Assembly: GCA_046046245.1 (NCBI GenBank)
Contig: JBJOKE010000007.1
Coordinates: forward strand, 1-56,497
DNA from: UBA4615 sp046046245
GTDB taxonomy: Bacteria; Pseudomonadota; Gammaproteobacteria; Burkholderiales; Burkholderiaceae_E
Length of the DNA: 56,497 nucleotides
Direction of reading: 5' to 3'
The notes beneath the pieces are model-generated. The model was given only the letters and a program-made list of their open reading frames with translations, had not been told where the DNA came from and ran no database searches. Of the stretch, positions 24,476 to 34,000 are shown in pieces. The position numbers and the translations under genes are program-made. The first letter of the stretch is position 1. Each line of letters opens with the position of its first letter.

Positions 24476-25432
24476 GTGATCCCGACCCCGACCCCGACCG
24501 ATCGCGACCTGTTCGCCCCACTGAGGGCGGCCGCTGCCGCGCTGCCGCCGCTGCCGGTGGCGGTCGCTCACCCGTGCAGCGAGGCCGCGCTGCAGGCCGT
24601 CGACGAGGCCGCGCGGCAGGGGCTGATCCGGCCGATCCTCGTCGGTCCGGTCGGGCGGCTGCGGGTGCTCGCCGCGTCGCTCGGCGTGGACCTCGACGCC
24701 TACCGCGTCGTCGACGTGCCGCACAGCCACGCCGCCGCCGAGGCCGCGGTGGCCTGCGTGCGCGCCGGCGAGGCCGAGGCGCTGATGAAGGGCAGCCTGC
24801 ACACCGACGAGCTGCTCGCCGCGGTGGTCGACCGCGAGACCGGCCTGCGTACCGAGCGCCGGCTGTCGCACGCCTTCCTCATGGACGTGCCCGCATATCC
24901 GAAGCTGCTGATGATCACCGACGCGGCGATCAACATCGTGCCGGACCTCGAGGCCAAGCGCGACATCTGCCAGAACGCGATCGACCTCGCCCGCGCGCTC
25001 GGCGTGCAGCGGCCGAAGGTGGCGATCCTGGCGGCGGTGGAGACGGTGAACCCCAGGATGCCGTCGACCATCGACGCGGCGGCGCTGTGCAAGATGGCCG
25101 ACCGGGACCAGATCACCGGCGGCGTCCTCGACGGCCCGCTCGCGATGGACAACGCGATCAGCGCCGAGGCCGCGCGCATCAAGGGGATCCGCTCCGAGGT
25201 CGCCGGCGATCCGGACGTGCTGCTCGTGCCGGACCTCGAGGCCGGCAACATCCTCGCCAAGCAGCTGACCTTCATGGCGGGGGCCGATGCGGCCGGCGTC
25301 GTGCTCGGTGCGCGCGTGCCGATCGTGCTGACCAGCCGCGCCGACAAGGTCCGCGCGCGGCTCGCCTCCTGCGCGGTCGCGGTGCTGCTCGCGCACGCCC
25401 GCCGGACCGCGCTGCCGAAGGTCGGCGGCTGA
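24476..25432 (+). CDS. Phosphate acetyl/butyryltransferase family protein
   Basis: Transfers an acyl group between CoA and phosphate (PTA_PTB family), 318 residues. Visible parts are PLPVAVAHPCSEAALQAVDE at the N-terminus, LMKGSLHTDELL, the RRLSHAFLMDVP segment and a C-terminal half with DGPLAMDNAIS, VPDLEAGNILAKQLTF and GARVPIVLTSRAD, all characteristic. In many relatives the gene sits beside an acetate kinase gene and fabI; here neither is adjacent. It would make acetyl phosphate, useful for anaerobic ATP yield only with a kinase elsewhere. An FNR-like promoter drives it. The GTG start was chosen from homology. Confidence 0.92.
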   Translation: MIPTPTPTDRDLFAPLRAAAAALPPLPVAVAHPCSEAALQAVDEAARQGLIRPILVGPVGRLRVLAASLGVDLDAYRVVDVPHSHAAAEAAVACVRAGEAEALMKGSLHTDELLAAVVDRETGLRTERRLSHAFLMDVPAYPKLLMITDAAINIVPDLEAKRDICQNAIDLARALGVQRPKVAILAAVETVNPRMPSTIDAAALCKMADRDQITGGVLDGPLAMDNAISAEAARIKGIRSEVAGDPDVLLVPDLEAGNILAKQLTFMAGADAAGVVLGARVPIVLTSRADKVRARLASCAVAVLLAHARRTALPKVGG

Positions 25433-25719
25433 ACGGCCCGCGCCGCGCGGCGGACCGCCGGCCCGTGGCCGGCGCCGGTCAGCGGGGAACGGCCTCGGGC
25501 GCGCGGTCGACCGCGGTCGCCAGCCGCGACGGCCGATCGCGCGGCAACTCGCCGCTCGGCACATGGCCGAGTCCGCGGTCGATCCAGTGGAACACGACTG
25601 GATCGTGCCCGAGCCGGGGGCATGCGCGACCAGCATTGCGGGGTCAGGGCTGCGCGACACGCCAGGCGCCGTTGCGGACGCTGCGGCCGCCGCCCGCGTC
25701 GCGGTCGACGGTCAGAGCG
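25433..25719. other. Convergent intergenic region without a clear gene
   Basis: 287 bp between convergent genes. The hairpin GCCGGC-CCGTG-GCCGGC lies shortly after the acyltransferase stop but lacks a T-run. A short minus-strand frame ending at 25479 (contains VVFHWIDRGLGHVPSGELP) looks somewhat protein-like but has no good start or ribosome site; it may be a gene remnant. Confidence 0.4.
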
Positions 25720-26682
25720 TCATGCCGATGCCAGCCACGCGGCGATGCCGGCGGCGTTGAGCCGGATGTCCATCGCCAGCAGCCCGCGCAGCGTGTCCGC
25801 GTCGAGCCGGCAGCCGTGGGTCGCCGCCTCGCCCAGCAGCAGCGCATCCATCCCGCGCTCCAGCCGCTCGCGCATCGCCGCGGCGTCGCCGCCGCAGGCG
25901 GCGCGTGCGTCCCGGCCCAGCGCCTCGTAGGCGTCGACCAGCCGCAGCAGGGTCGAACCCAGCCTCGGCACGTCCTCGACCTTCGACCAGTGGGTCAGGT
26001 AGACCGCGTCCGGCCGCAGCGCGAGGATGCGGCGCAGCGTCGCGCGAAGCGCTTCGGGGTCGAACTGCACCGGCGTCGACGACGGGAACGCGAATGCGCG
26101 GCCGTCGACGTCGAGCTCGCGGTACGAGATGCCGAAGGTGTCGCCGGCGAACACGTGGCCGGTCGCGCCGTCGCGGACCACCACGTGGTGGCGCGCGTGA
26201 CCGGGCGCGTCGAGGCACTCGAGCCGCCGGCCGGCGAGCTCGAGCACCGTGCCGTCGGGCAGGGGCAGGATCCGCGACGCGGGGACCGGCACCGGCTCGC
26301 CGTAGGTGGCCTCGGCCTCTTCGCGGCCGTAGACCGCGACCGTGCCCGCCCACAGCTTCGCCGGATCGGCCATGTGCGGCGCGCCGCGCGGATGGACCGC
26401 GAGCCGCGCGTTCGGCAGTCGGCGCATCAGCTCGCCGGCGCCGCCGGCGTGGTCGAGGTGGACGTGCGTGAGCACGACCCAGTCGACCGACTCCGGCCCG
26501 AGCCCGAGGGCGCCCAGCGCCGCCAGCGTCCGCGGCACCGCGTCGCGCGTGCCGGTGTCGACGATCGCGGCTCGGTCGCTCTCGACGACCAGGTGGACCG
26601 CGTCGAAACGCGGTCGCACGTAGCCCGAGTCGACGCTGAACACGCCGTGACCGAGCGATTGCATCAGGGAGCGGACGTCCAT
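25720..26682 (-). CDS. Metallo-beta-lactamase-fold hydrolase
   Basis: MBL-fold protein of 320 residues. The metal motif is VVLTHVHLDHAGG (H-x-H-x-D-H), with DAPGHARHHVVVRDG and VFAGDTFGIS supplying further ligands and YLTHWSKVED near the end. The core fits glyoxalase II-like or lactonase-like members; the C-terminal 90 residues are helical, as in MBL proteins with an added helical cap. The ATG at 26682 was chosen because homology starts there (DVRSLMQSLGHGVFSVDSGY); an upstream extension is not protein-like. A -10 GATACT lies at 26717-26722. It is divergent from the FIST gene. Confidence 0.88.
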   Translation of the reverse strand: MDVRSLMQSLGHGVFSVDSGYVRPRFDAVHLVVESDRAAIVDTGTRDAVPRTLAALGALGLGPESVDWVVLTHVHLDHAGGAGELMRRLPNARLAVHPRGAPHMADPAKLWAGTVAVYGREEAEATYGEPVPVPASRILPLPDGTVLELAGRRLECLDAPGHARHHVVVRDGATGHVFAGDTFGISYRELDVDGRAFAFPSSTPVQFDPEALRATLRRILALRPDAVYLTHWSKVEDVPRLGSTLLRLVDAYEALGRDARAACGGDAAAMRERLERGMDALLLGEAATHGCRLDADTLRGLLAMDIRLNAAGIAAWLASA

Positions 26683-26841
26683 CTCGCGGGCGGGAGCGGC
26701 GTGGCGCGGGACGCCGAGTATCGCCGATCGGCGGCCGGCCGGCGCCGATGCGCGCAGCAGGGGCATTGCTCACCGGATCGGGTGTCGCCCCTACTCTCCA
26801 CCATCGCCCGTCCGTCCGTCGCCGTCGCGGACGCCGTTCCA

Positions 26842-27963
26842 ATGAATGTCGAACTCGTATCCGAATCCGCCCGCGAGCGGCTGCCGGCCGCGTTGCACGC
26901 GATGGCCGGCCGCGCCGACGTCCATGCGCTGCTGCTGTTCGGCTGCGACGCCGACGGCCACTCGCCGCAGAGCGCCGACGCCGCGCTCCTCGCCTGCCCG
27001 AAGCCGGTCATCGGCGGCGTGTTCCCGAGGATCGTGCACGGCACCGACTGCCTCGAGCGCGGACTGCTGGTCGTGGGCCTGCGCCGCCCGGTGGACGTCG
27101 CCGTGGTGGACCGGCTCGCCGGCCGCGACGTGGCCGGCATCGCCGACGTGCTCGAGGCGAACGGCCCGCGCAGCCGACCGGGCGAGACCGTGCTGGCCTT
27201 CGCCGACGGCCTGAGCACCGGGATCGCCGGACTGATCGAGGCGCTGTTCGACGTCCATGGGCTGGGCGTCAACTATGTGGGCGGCGGCGCCGGTTCGTTG
27301 AGCCTGCGCCCCGGTCCCTGCGTGTTCACGAATCGCGGACTGCTGGCCGACGCGGCCGTGGTCGGACGCCTGCGGGCGGGCTCGGGTCTGGGTGTGCGCC
27401 ACGGCTGGGAGCCGGTCAGCGAGGCCTTCCGCGTGACCGCGGCGAGCGGCAACGTGATCGAGACGCTCGACTGGCGGCCCGCCCACGAGGTCTGGCGCGG
27501 CGTGCTGAGCGCGCAGGGCGCGGCGCCCGCCGACGGCGCCGACTTCTTCGAGACCGCGAAGGCCTTCCCGTTCGGCATCGAGAGGGTGGGGGGCGAGATC
27601 GTCGTGCGCGACCCGATCGCACGCGATGGCGAGCGGCTGGTCTGCGTGGGTGCGGTCCCGCAGGGCGCCTTCGTGCGGGTGTTGCGCGGCCGGCCCGACG
27701 CCCTGGTGGCGGCCGCCGCCGACGCGCGTCGCGCGGCCGAGGCCGCGCTGCCCGACGGTGCGCGCCCGTACTGCACGCTGTTCATCGACTGCGTGTCGCG
27801 CGTGCTGTTCCTGGAGGACGCGTTCGGGCGCGAGCTGCGCGCGGTCGCCCGCGACGACGTGCCGACGATCGGTGCGCTCACGCTCGGCGAGATCGCGAAC
27901 GGCGGCCGCAGCTTCCTCGAGTTCCACAACAAGACCGCCGTGGTCGCGCTGATGCTGCCCTGA
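26842..27963 (+). CDS. FIST-domain sensor protein (NosP-like)
   Basis: 373-residue cytosolic FIST N plus FIST C protein. Hallmarks are LLLFGCDADGH, CPKPVIGGVFPRI, NYVGGGAGSLSL in the N-terminal half, HGWEPVSEAFRVT in the middle and GALTLGEIANGGRSFLEFHN with KTAVVALM at the C-terminus. FIST proteins are small-ligand sensors; those encoded with a histidine kinase include NosP, a haem-based nitric-oxide sensor (family knowledge). The kinase gene starts 12 bases downstream, the same arrangement as NosP-NahK. Whether this one binds haem is not visible. Confidence 0.9.
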   Translation: MNVELVSESARERLPAALHAMAGRADVHALLLFGCDADGHSPQSADAALLACPKPVIGGVFPRIVHGTDCLERGLLVVGLRRPVDVAVVDRLAGRDVAGIADVLEANGPRSRPGETVLAFADGLSTGIAGLIEALFDVHGLGVNYVGGGAGSLSLRPGPCVFTNRGLLADAAVVGRLRAGSGLGVRHGWEPVSEAFRVTAASGNVIETLDWRPAHEVWRGVLSAQGAAPADGADFFETAKAFPFGIERVGGEIVVRDPIARDGERLVCVGAVPQGAFVRVLRGRPDALVAAAADARRAAEAALPDGARPYCTLFIDCVSRVLFLEDAFGRELRAVARDDVPTIGALTLGEIANGGRSFLEFHNKTAVVALMLP

Positions 27964-27975
27964 GGTCCGCCGCCG

Positions 27976-29607
27976 ATGAAGCCGCTCCACACCTCGGTGC
28001 TCTACGAGATCGCGCTCGCGATCGGCGACGGGAGCACGCTCGCCGAGGTCCGGCGCGGCGCGCTGACGACGATCGCGCGCGGGCTGAGCCTGGGCAGCGC
28101 GTCGCTGCACGAGACCGTGGGGGGCGGCCTAGAGGAGGTGACCGTCGTGCCGCGCTCGCAGCGCGGCGATCCGGAGGTCGCCGCCTTCGCCGCGGTGGTG
28201 GCCGCGCGCGACCCGCGCCACGGGCCGCTGCACCGCGAGGCCGGCGGGCGCCACCTGCACGGCTTCCCGATGGCCCCGGGCGGCGCGATGGTGCTCGCTG
28301 CGGACCTGCGGATCGAACCCACGCTCGAGGCCGAGCTGGTGCCGCTCGCGGCCAAGCTCGGCCGGGCGATCGAGGCCTGCCGCTCGCGCGACGAGCTCGA
28401 GCGTGCCCGCGAGGCCGCGGTGGCGGCGGACCGGGCGAAGTCGGAGTTCCTCGCGCGGATGAGCCACGAGATCCGCACGCCGATGAACGGCATCGTCGGC
28501 ATGACCGACCTGCTGCTCGCCGACTCGCCGAGCGAGCCGCAGGCGCGGCAGCTTCGCGTCGTCCAGGACTGCGCGGCGCATCTGCGCACGCTGATCGACG
28601 ACATCCTCGACTTCTCGCGGATCGAGGCCGGCCGGATGCCGCTCGAGTGCGTCGCGTTCGATGCGCTCGAGCTCGCGCGCGGCGCGCTCGACGTGGTGCG
28701 CACGCAGGCGCTGCACAAGGGGCTCGTGCTGCGGCTCGAGGCGGCCGGGCCGGTGCCGCCGCTGCGCGGCGACCCGGCGAGGGTGCGCCAGGTGCTGCTG
28801 AACCTGCTGGGCAACGCGGTCAAGTTCACCGCCGCCGGCGAGGTCGTGGTGCGCGTCGCGGCGGCCGCCGAGCAGGCGGCCGTGCGCGTGCGCTACGAGG
28901 TCGAGGACACCGGCATCGGCATCGACGCCGACAAGCTCGATGCGGTGTTCGACGCCTTCACGCAGGCCGACGGCTCGATCACCCGGCGCTTCGGCGGTAC
29001 CGGGCTCGGGCTCGCGATCGTCCGGCAGCTGGCGCGGCTGATGGGCGGCGACGCGAGCGTGCGCAGCGTGCCGGGGCGGGGAGCCTGCTTCGCGGTCGAC
29101 CTGCTGCTCGCGCGCGGCCGGGACGGCGAGGCGGCCGCAGGCAATGACGCCGGGCCGGGCCGGGCCACGTCCGCCGCCGCCGCGCAGGGGGCCGGGACGG
29201 CCCCTGCGGCAGTGCCGTCCGGGCCGCTGCACGTGCTGGTCGCCGAGGACAATCCGGTGAACCAGGCGCTGGTCCAGGCGCTGCTGGTCCGCGCGGGCCA
29301 CCACTGCACGCTGGTGGCCGACGGCGAGGCCGCGCTCGAGGCGGCGCGTGCCCGGCGCTTCGACCTGGTGCTGATGGACATGCAGATGCCCGGCGTCGAT
29401 GGCCTCGCCGCCACGCGGGCGCTGCGCGAGCGCGGCGACCCGGTACCGATCCTGGCGCTGACCGCGAACGCGATGCCCGACGACGCCCGCCGCTGCCTCG
29501 AGGCCGGGATGGACGGTTTCCTCGCGAAGCCGTACCGCGCCGACGACCTCTGGCGCGAGCTGCGGCGGGCGATGGCGACCCGCGCCGCGGGCGACGTCGG
29601 CGCCTGA
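27976..29607 (+). CDS. Hybrid sensor histidine kinase/response regulator
   Basis: 543 residues, no membrane segment. A short N-terminal region (1-135, GAF-remnant-like or unrecognised) is followed by a coiled linker, the dimerisation domain with SHEIRTPMNG (H164), the HATPase domain (N-box LLNLLGNAVKFT, G1 EDTGIGID, G2 FGGTGLGLAI) and a C-terminal receiver (acidic pocket VAEDNPVNQ, phospho-Asp D468 in LVLMDMQMPG, K518). With no sensor domain of its own, it is probably controlled by the FIST protein made 12 bases upstream. No phosphotransfer (Hpt) or output regulator is adjacent. Confidence 0.94.
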   Translation: MKPLHTSVLYEIALAIGDGSTLAEVRRGALTTIARGLSLGSASLHETVGGGLEEVTVVPRSQRGDPEVAAFAAVVAARDPRHGPLHREAGGRHLHGFPMAPGGAMVLAADLRIEPTLEAELVPLAAKLGRAIEACRSRDELERAREAAVAADRAKSEFLARMSHEIRTPMNGIVGMTDLLLADSPSEPQARQLRVVQDCAAHLRTLIDDILDFSRIEAGRMPLECVAFDALELARGALDVVRTQALHKGLVLRLEAAGPVPPLRGDPARVRQVLLNLLGNAVKFTAAGEVVVRVAAAAEQAAVRVRYEVEDTGIGIDADKLDAVFDAFTQADGSITRRFGGTGLGLAIVRQLARLMGGDASVRSVPGRGACFAVDLLLARGRDGEAAAGNDAGPGRATSAAAAQGAGTAPAAVPSGPLHVLVAEDNPVNQALVQALLVRAGHHCTLVADGEAALEAARARRFDLVLMDMQMPGVDGLAATRALRERGDPVPILALTANAMPDDARRCLEAGMDGFLAKPYRADDLWRELRRAMATRAAGDVGA

Positions 29608-29617
29608 GGCGTCGCTG

Positions 29618-29638
29618 CGCCCGACCCGCGGTCGGGCG
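29618..29638 (+). terminator. Strong hairpin after the histidine kinase gene
   Basis: CGCCCGACC-CGC-GGTCGGGCG: a perfect 9-bp stem with a 3-base loop, 11 bases after the kinase stop. No T-run follows, so termination would need help (Rho) or the hairpin protects the 3' end. Confidence 0.45.
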
Positions 29639-29666
29639 GGCGTCGGCGCCGCGGCTCGGCGGCCGG

Positions 29667-29702
29667 GGTGGCTCATGTGCTGAGCCACCAGCGTGGCATG
29701 AT
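29667..29702 (+). promoter_or_regulatory. Dyad operator and extended -10 of the nuclease/ATPase/WYL operon
   Basis: The dyad has 9-base arms GGTGGCTCA and TGAGCCACC around TGTGC (29667-29689); its core is TGGCTC-N7-GAGCCA. The extended -10 TG-g-CATGAT follows (29694-29702), so the dyad covers the -35 region. Transcription should start near 29709, about 29 bases before the TTG start codon. The same TGGCTC-N7-GAGCCA core recurs at 35632-35650. Confidence 0.6.
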
Positions 29703-29737
29703 CGCCCGGACGGTCCCCGACGCCTTCGCGAGCCCCC

Positions 29738-31003
29738 TTGACCACGCTGCGCTTCCTCCACTGCTCCGACCTGCACCTCGACAGCCCGCTCGATGGCCTC
29801 GAACGCTATCCGGGCGCGCCGGTCGAGTCGCTGCGAGGCGCCACGCGCGCGGCGCTCGAGAATCTCGTGCAGCTCGCCATCGACCGGCGGGTCGCCTTCG
29901 TCGTCATCGCGGGCGACCTGTTCGACGGCGACTGGCGAGACGTCAACACCGGGCTGTTCTTCAACGCGCAGATGCTGCGGCTCGGGCGTCACGGCATCCG
30001 CGTGTACGTGAAGCGCGGCAACCACGATGCGGCGAGCGAGATCACGCGCGCGCTCACCGCGCCCGACAACGTCTTCGAGTTTCCCGCCGGCCGCGCGCAC
30101 ACGTTTCGCATCGACGACCTCGGCGTCGCGCTGCATGGCCGCAGCTTCGCCGACCGCGCCGTCCCGGAAGACCTCGCGGCCGGGTATCCGGCACCGGTGG
30201 CCGGCTGCTTCAACATCGGCGTGCTGCACACCAGTCTGGGCGGCTACGCGGCGCACGACCGGTACGCACCCACCACCCTGGACACGCTGCGGGCCCGTGG
30301 CTACGACTACTGGGCGCTCGGGCATGTCCACGCGCGCGAGGTGCTGCAGGCCGCGGGTCCGCGGATCGTCTACTGCGGCAACCTCCAGGGCCGGCACGCC
30401 GGCGAGACCGGACCGAAGGGCTGCGAGCTGGTCGAGGTCGTGGCCGGCGAGGCGCGTGCCGAGCCGGTCGAGCTCGACGTGCTGCGCTGGTCGGTGATCG
30501 CGCTGCCCATCGACGGGCTCGCCGATCCGGCCGACTTCCGCCGCGCGGCCGAGCGGGCGCTGCACGAGGCCCACGACGCGGCCGCCGGCCGGCTGTCGGC
30601 GTGGCGGCTGCGGCTGGTCGGGACGGGGCCGCTGCACCGCTGGCTGTCGGCGCGACCGGACGAGGCCCATGCCGAACTGCGATCGCTCGCCAACGCCGCG
30701 TCCGACGGGCGCGCCTGGGTCGAGAAGATCGTGACCGCCTGCCGGCTGCCCGCGGACGCGGCGCGCCCGGGGCCCGACGATCCGCTGCACGACTGCCTCG
30801 CGCTCGCCGCCGAGCTGCGAGGCGACCCGGCGCGGCTCGGCGAATTCGGCACCGCCGCGCTGCGCGACCTGCTCGCCAAGCTGCCGGCGCCGCTGCGGAC
30901 CGGCCCGCAGGCGCTCGGCCTCGACGATCCCTCGGTGCTCGCCGCGCTGCTCGGCGAGGCCGAGTCGCTGCTGCTCGAGCGGCTGACCGGGGAGGCGCGA
31001 TGA
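29738..31003 (+). CDS. Mre11/SbcD-like DNA repair nuclease (YhaO type)
   Basis: Calcineurin-like metallophosphoesterase of 421 residues. Metal motifs are in order: FLHCSDLHLDSP, IAGDLFDGDW, VKRGNHDAAS, GVLHTSLGG and LGHVHAREV. The C-terminal half carries a capping and ATPase-contact region rather than a second catalytic domain, as in YhaO/SbcD. The start is TTG (29738); homology begins at its second residue. The stop overlaps the ATG of the large ATPase gene (ATGA), the usual arrangement for an SbcCD-like pair. It probably acts on DNA ends or hairpins, with activity gated by the ATPase. Confidence 0.9.
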   Translation: MTTLRFLHCSDLHLDSPLDGLERYPGAPVESLRGATRAALENLVQLAIDRRVAFVVIAGDLFDGDWRDVNTGLFFNAQMLRLGRHGIRVYVKRGNHDAASEITRALTAPDNVFEFPAGRAHTFRIDDLGVALHGRSFADRAVPEDLAAGYPAPVAGCFNIGVLHTSLGGYAAHDRYAPTTLDTLRARGYDYWALGHVHAREVLQAAGPRIVYCGNLQGRHAGETGPKGCELVEVVAGEARAEPVELDVLRWSVIALPIDGLADPADFRRAAERALHEAHDAAAGRLSAWRLRLVGTGPLHRWLSARPDEAHAELRSLANAASDGRAWVEKIVTACRLPADAARPGPDDPLHDCLALAAELRGDPARLGEFGTAALRDLLAKLPAPLRTGPQALGLDDPSVLAALLGEAESLLLERLTGEAR

Positions 31004-34000
31004 GGTTCGCGTCGCTGCACCTGCGCGCCTGGGGACCGTTCGAGCAGGCGGTGCTCGATCTCGATGCGCCGCGCGCCGGCCTGCAGATCGTCCACGGTCC
31101 GAACGAGCGCGGCAAGAGCACCGCGATGCGCGCGATCTCGGCCTTCCTCTTCGGCGTGCCGATCCGGACCGACGACGCCTTCGGTCGCGACTACGCCACG
31201 CTGCGCGTCGGGGCGGTGATCGAGGACGGCGGGCAGCGCGTCGCATGGATGCGTCGAAAGGGCGCGCAGCGCACGCTGTTCGAGTTCGATCCGGTCTCCG
31301 GGGTCGAGCACCCGGACCGCCTCGTCGACCCGGCCCTGATCGACCGGCTGCTCGGCGGGCTCGACGAGCGCCGCTTCGCGACGATGCACGGGCTCGGCGC
31401 CGAACAGCTGCGCGAGGGCGGCCGCTCGCTGCTCGATGCCGGCAGCGACCTCGGCGCCGCGCTCTTCGAGGCCGCCGGTGGCGTCCCCCGGCTGCGCGCG
31501 GTGGCGGCCGCGCTGCGCCAGCAGGCCGACGAGCTGTTCCTGCCCGGCGGCCGGGTGAAGCCGCTGAACGCCACCATCGCCGAATGGCAGCGGCAGTCGG
31601 ACGCGGCCCGGGTCGCGGGCGTGCGTCCGCGCGACTGGATCCGGCTGCGCGACGATCGCGACCGCGCCGACGTCGCCCTGCAGGAGGCCGAGGCGGCGCT
31701 GCACGCCCGCCGCGAGCGGCACGTGCGGGTCGAGCGGCTGGTCGGTCTCGGGCCGCAGGTGACCCGTCTGGATGCGCTGCGCCGACGGATCGGGGCGCTG
31801 GCCGGTGCGCCGCGGCTGCCGGCCGACGCCGCAGCCTGTCTCGCGCGGGCGCTCGAGGCGCGCGAGCAGGCCGAGCTGACCCACGCGCGCGATGCCGACC
31901 GCAGCGGGCGCCTCGCGCAGGCGCTCGCCCGGCCGATCGCCGGTCAGGCCTGGCTCGACGCGGCAGCCGAGATCGCGGTGCTGGCCGCGCGCCTGCCGTC
32001 GCACGAGACCGACCTGCGCGGTCTCGCCGGCCTGCAGGCGGCGGCCGACGCAGCGGCGAAGGACCTGCTGCGGGCCTTCGCCGCCGTGGGCGCCGGAACG
32101 GCCGAGTCGCCCGCCGAGGTCGCGGCCCGGGCCGAGTCGCTGCTGCCGTCGCGCGAACGGGTGGGCGAGGCGCGGCAGCGGGCGGCGGCCCGGCGCGGTC
32201 TGGACGGACGCCGCGCGGCCGCGTTCGAGGCGCTCGGGCAGGCACGCCGCGCATTCGAGGACTCGGACGCCGCGCTGCGCGAGGCCCGGCCGGCGTTCGA
32301 CGTCGCGGTGCTCGCGGCGGCGGTCGAGGCCGCCACGCAGGCCGGCGATCTCGACGCGCGCGCGGCCGCGCTGTCGGCCCGGCTCGACGTGCAGGACGCC
32401 GCGATCGCCACGCAGGCGGCCGCGCTCGGGGGCCCCGACGCGGACACGATCGCGAGGGCGGTGCTGCCCGAAGAGGCCGAGGTCGTCCGCGCGGAGGAGA
32501 CGATCCGGACGCATGCATCCGCCCTCGAGCGTCTGCGCGACCGTATCGCCTCGCTGCGTGCCGCGTGCCACGCAATGCGGGAGCACCGTGACGCGAAGGC
32601 CGGCGCGCGCGCGGTCGTCGGTCGCGATGCGCTCGAGGCGGCGCGCGTCGAGCGTGATCGGGTGCTCGCCGACGCGATGGACCCGACCGACGCGACCGGT
32701 GCCGCGCGGGCGCTCGGCGCACTCGGTCCGAGGATCGTCGAGGCCGATCGGATCGCCGACGCGCGCTTCGACGACGCCTCCCGCCTCGCCGAGATCGAGT
32801 CGGCCGACGCGAAGATCGCCGCTGCGGCGACCGAGATCGACGTGCTCGACGCCGAGCTCGAACGGGCCGGCGCCGCGCTCGAGGCCGTGACGCGGCAGTG
32901 GCTCGACGGGCTGCGCGTCCGCGGCCTGCCGGCGTCCGAGCCCGCCGCGTGGCGCGGCTGGGCCGGGCGGCGGCAGCGACTGCTCGATGCGCTCGCCGCG
33001 CGCGACCGCGACGCGGCCGAGCGGCGGGCCCTGCTGATGGACCGCGACCGTCACCTCGACGCGCTGCGCGACGGCTGGCGCGCGTCGGGCCTGCAGGCGC
33101 CGCAGGCGGGGACGCTCGCGACCCTGCTGGCCGTGTCGCGCCACACCGTCGAGGCCGCCGAGGCGGCCGCCCGCGAGCGGCAGCGGCTCGACGACGCCGT
33201 CCGGCACGACGCGCGCGCGCGGGCCGGCGCCGGCGAGGCGCTGGCCGCCCTCGAGGAGGCCGCCGGCGCGGCCGCGCCGGCGTGGGCCGCCGTGGCCGCA
33301 GCGCTGAACCTGTCCGTCGACGCGTCGCCCGACGCGCTCGAGGCCCGCCTGGAGGCCTTCGACGCGCTGCGCCTGGCGTTGTCGGCATGGGAGACGAGCG
33401 AGCGCGAGCGGCGCGTGGCCGCCGAGCGGATCGGCGCCTTCGCAGCCGACGCGGCCGCGCTCGCGGCCCGCCTCGGCATCGCGCCGCCGGCGCCCGGTGC
33501 GGAGCCCGCGTTCGTCGTCGCCGCCGACGCGATGCTCGCCGACGCGCGGACCGCGCGGATGGAACGCGACCGCATGCACGGCGAGCGTGCGACGCTCGAG
33601 CAGACGCTCGAGACGGTCCGCGCTCAGCGCGACCAGGCGCTCGCGATGCTCGAGGGTCTGCGCGTCCAGGCCGGCGCGGACGACCTCGACGCGCTCCGCG
33701 CCGCCGTCGCGGCCGCGGTCGAGCGCGACGCGGCCGAGCGCGACGCCCTCGGGATCGAGTCGACGATCCGGGAGACCACCGGGGCGGCGCACGACGCGAT
33801 GCTCGCCGAGCTGGCCGGCTCGGACCCCGCGGCGCTCGAGGCCGAGCGCGAGGCGCTGCGCGTGGCGATCGACGAGCTCGAGCGGCACCGGCGCGAGGCG
33901 CTCGAGCGGCGGACCCTGGCGCAGGCCGCGCTCGACGCCGTCGACGGCGACGGGGCCGCCGCCGACGCCGCCGAGGCGGTCCGCGATCGGCTCGCCGCAT

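Noticed and set aside
24476..25432. Assigning the acyltransferase the symbol pta
   Set aside because: PTA_PTB members include acetyl-, butyryl- and enoyl-hydratase-fused types; no kinase gene is adjacent to fix substrate.
25479..25640. Short minus-strand frame containing VVFHWIDRGLGHVPSGELP
   Set aside because: Slightly protein-like but no proper start, ribosome site or recognised family; kept only as a note on the intergenic region.
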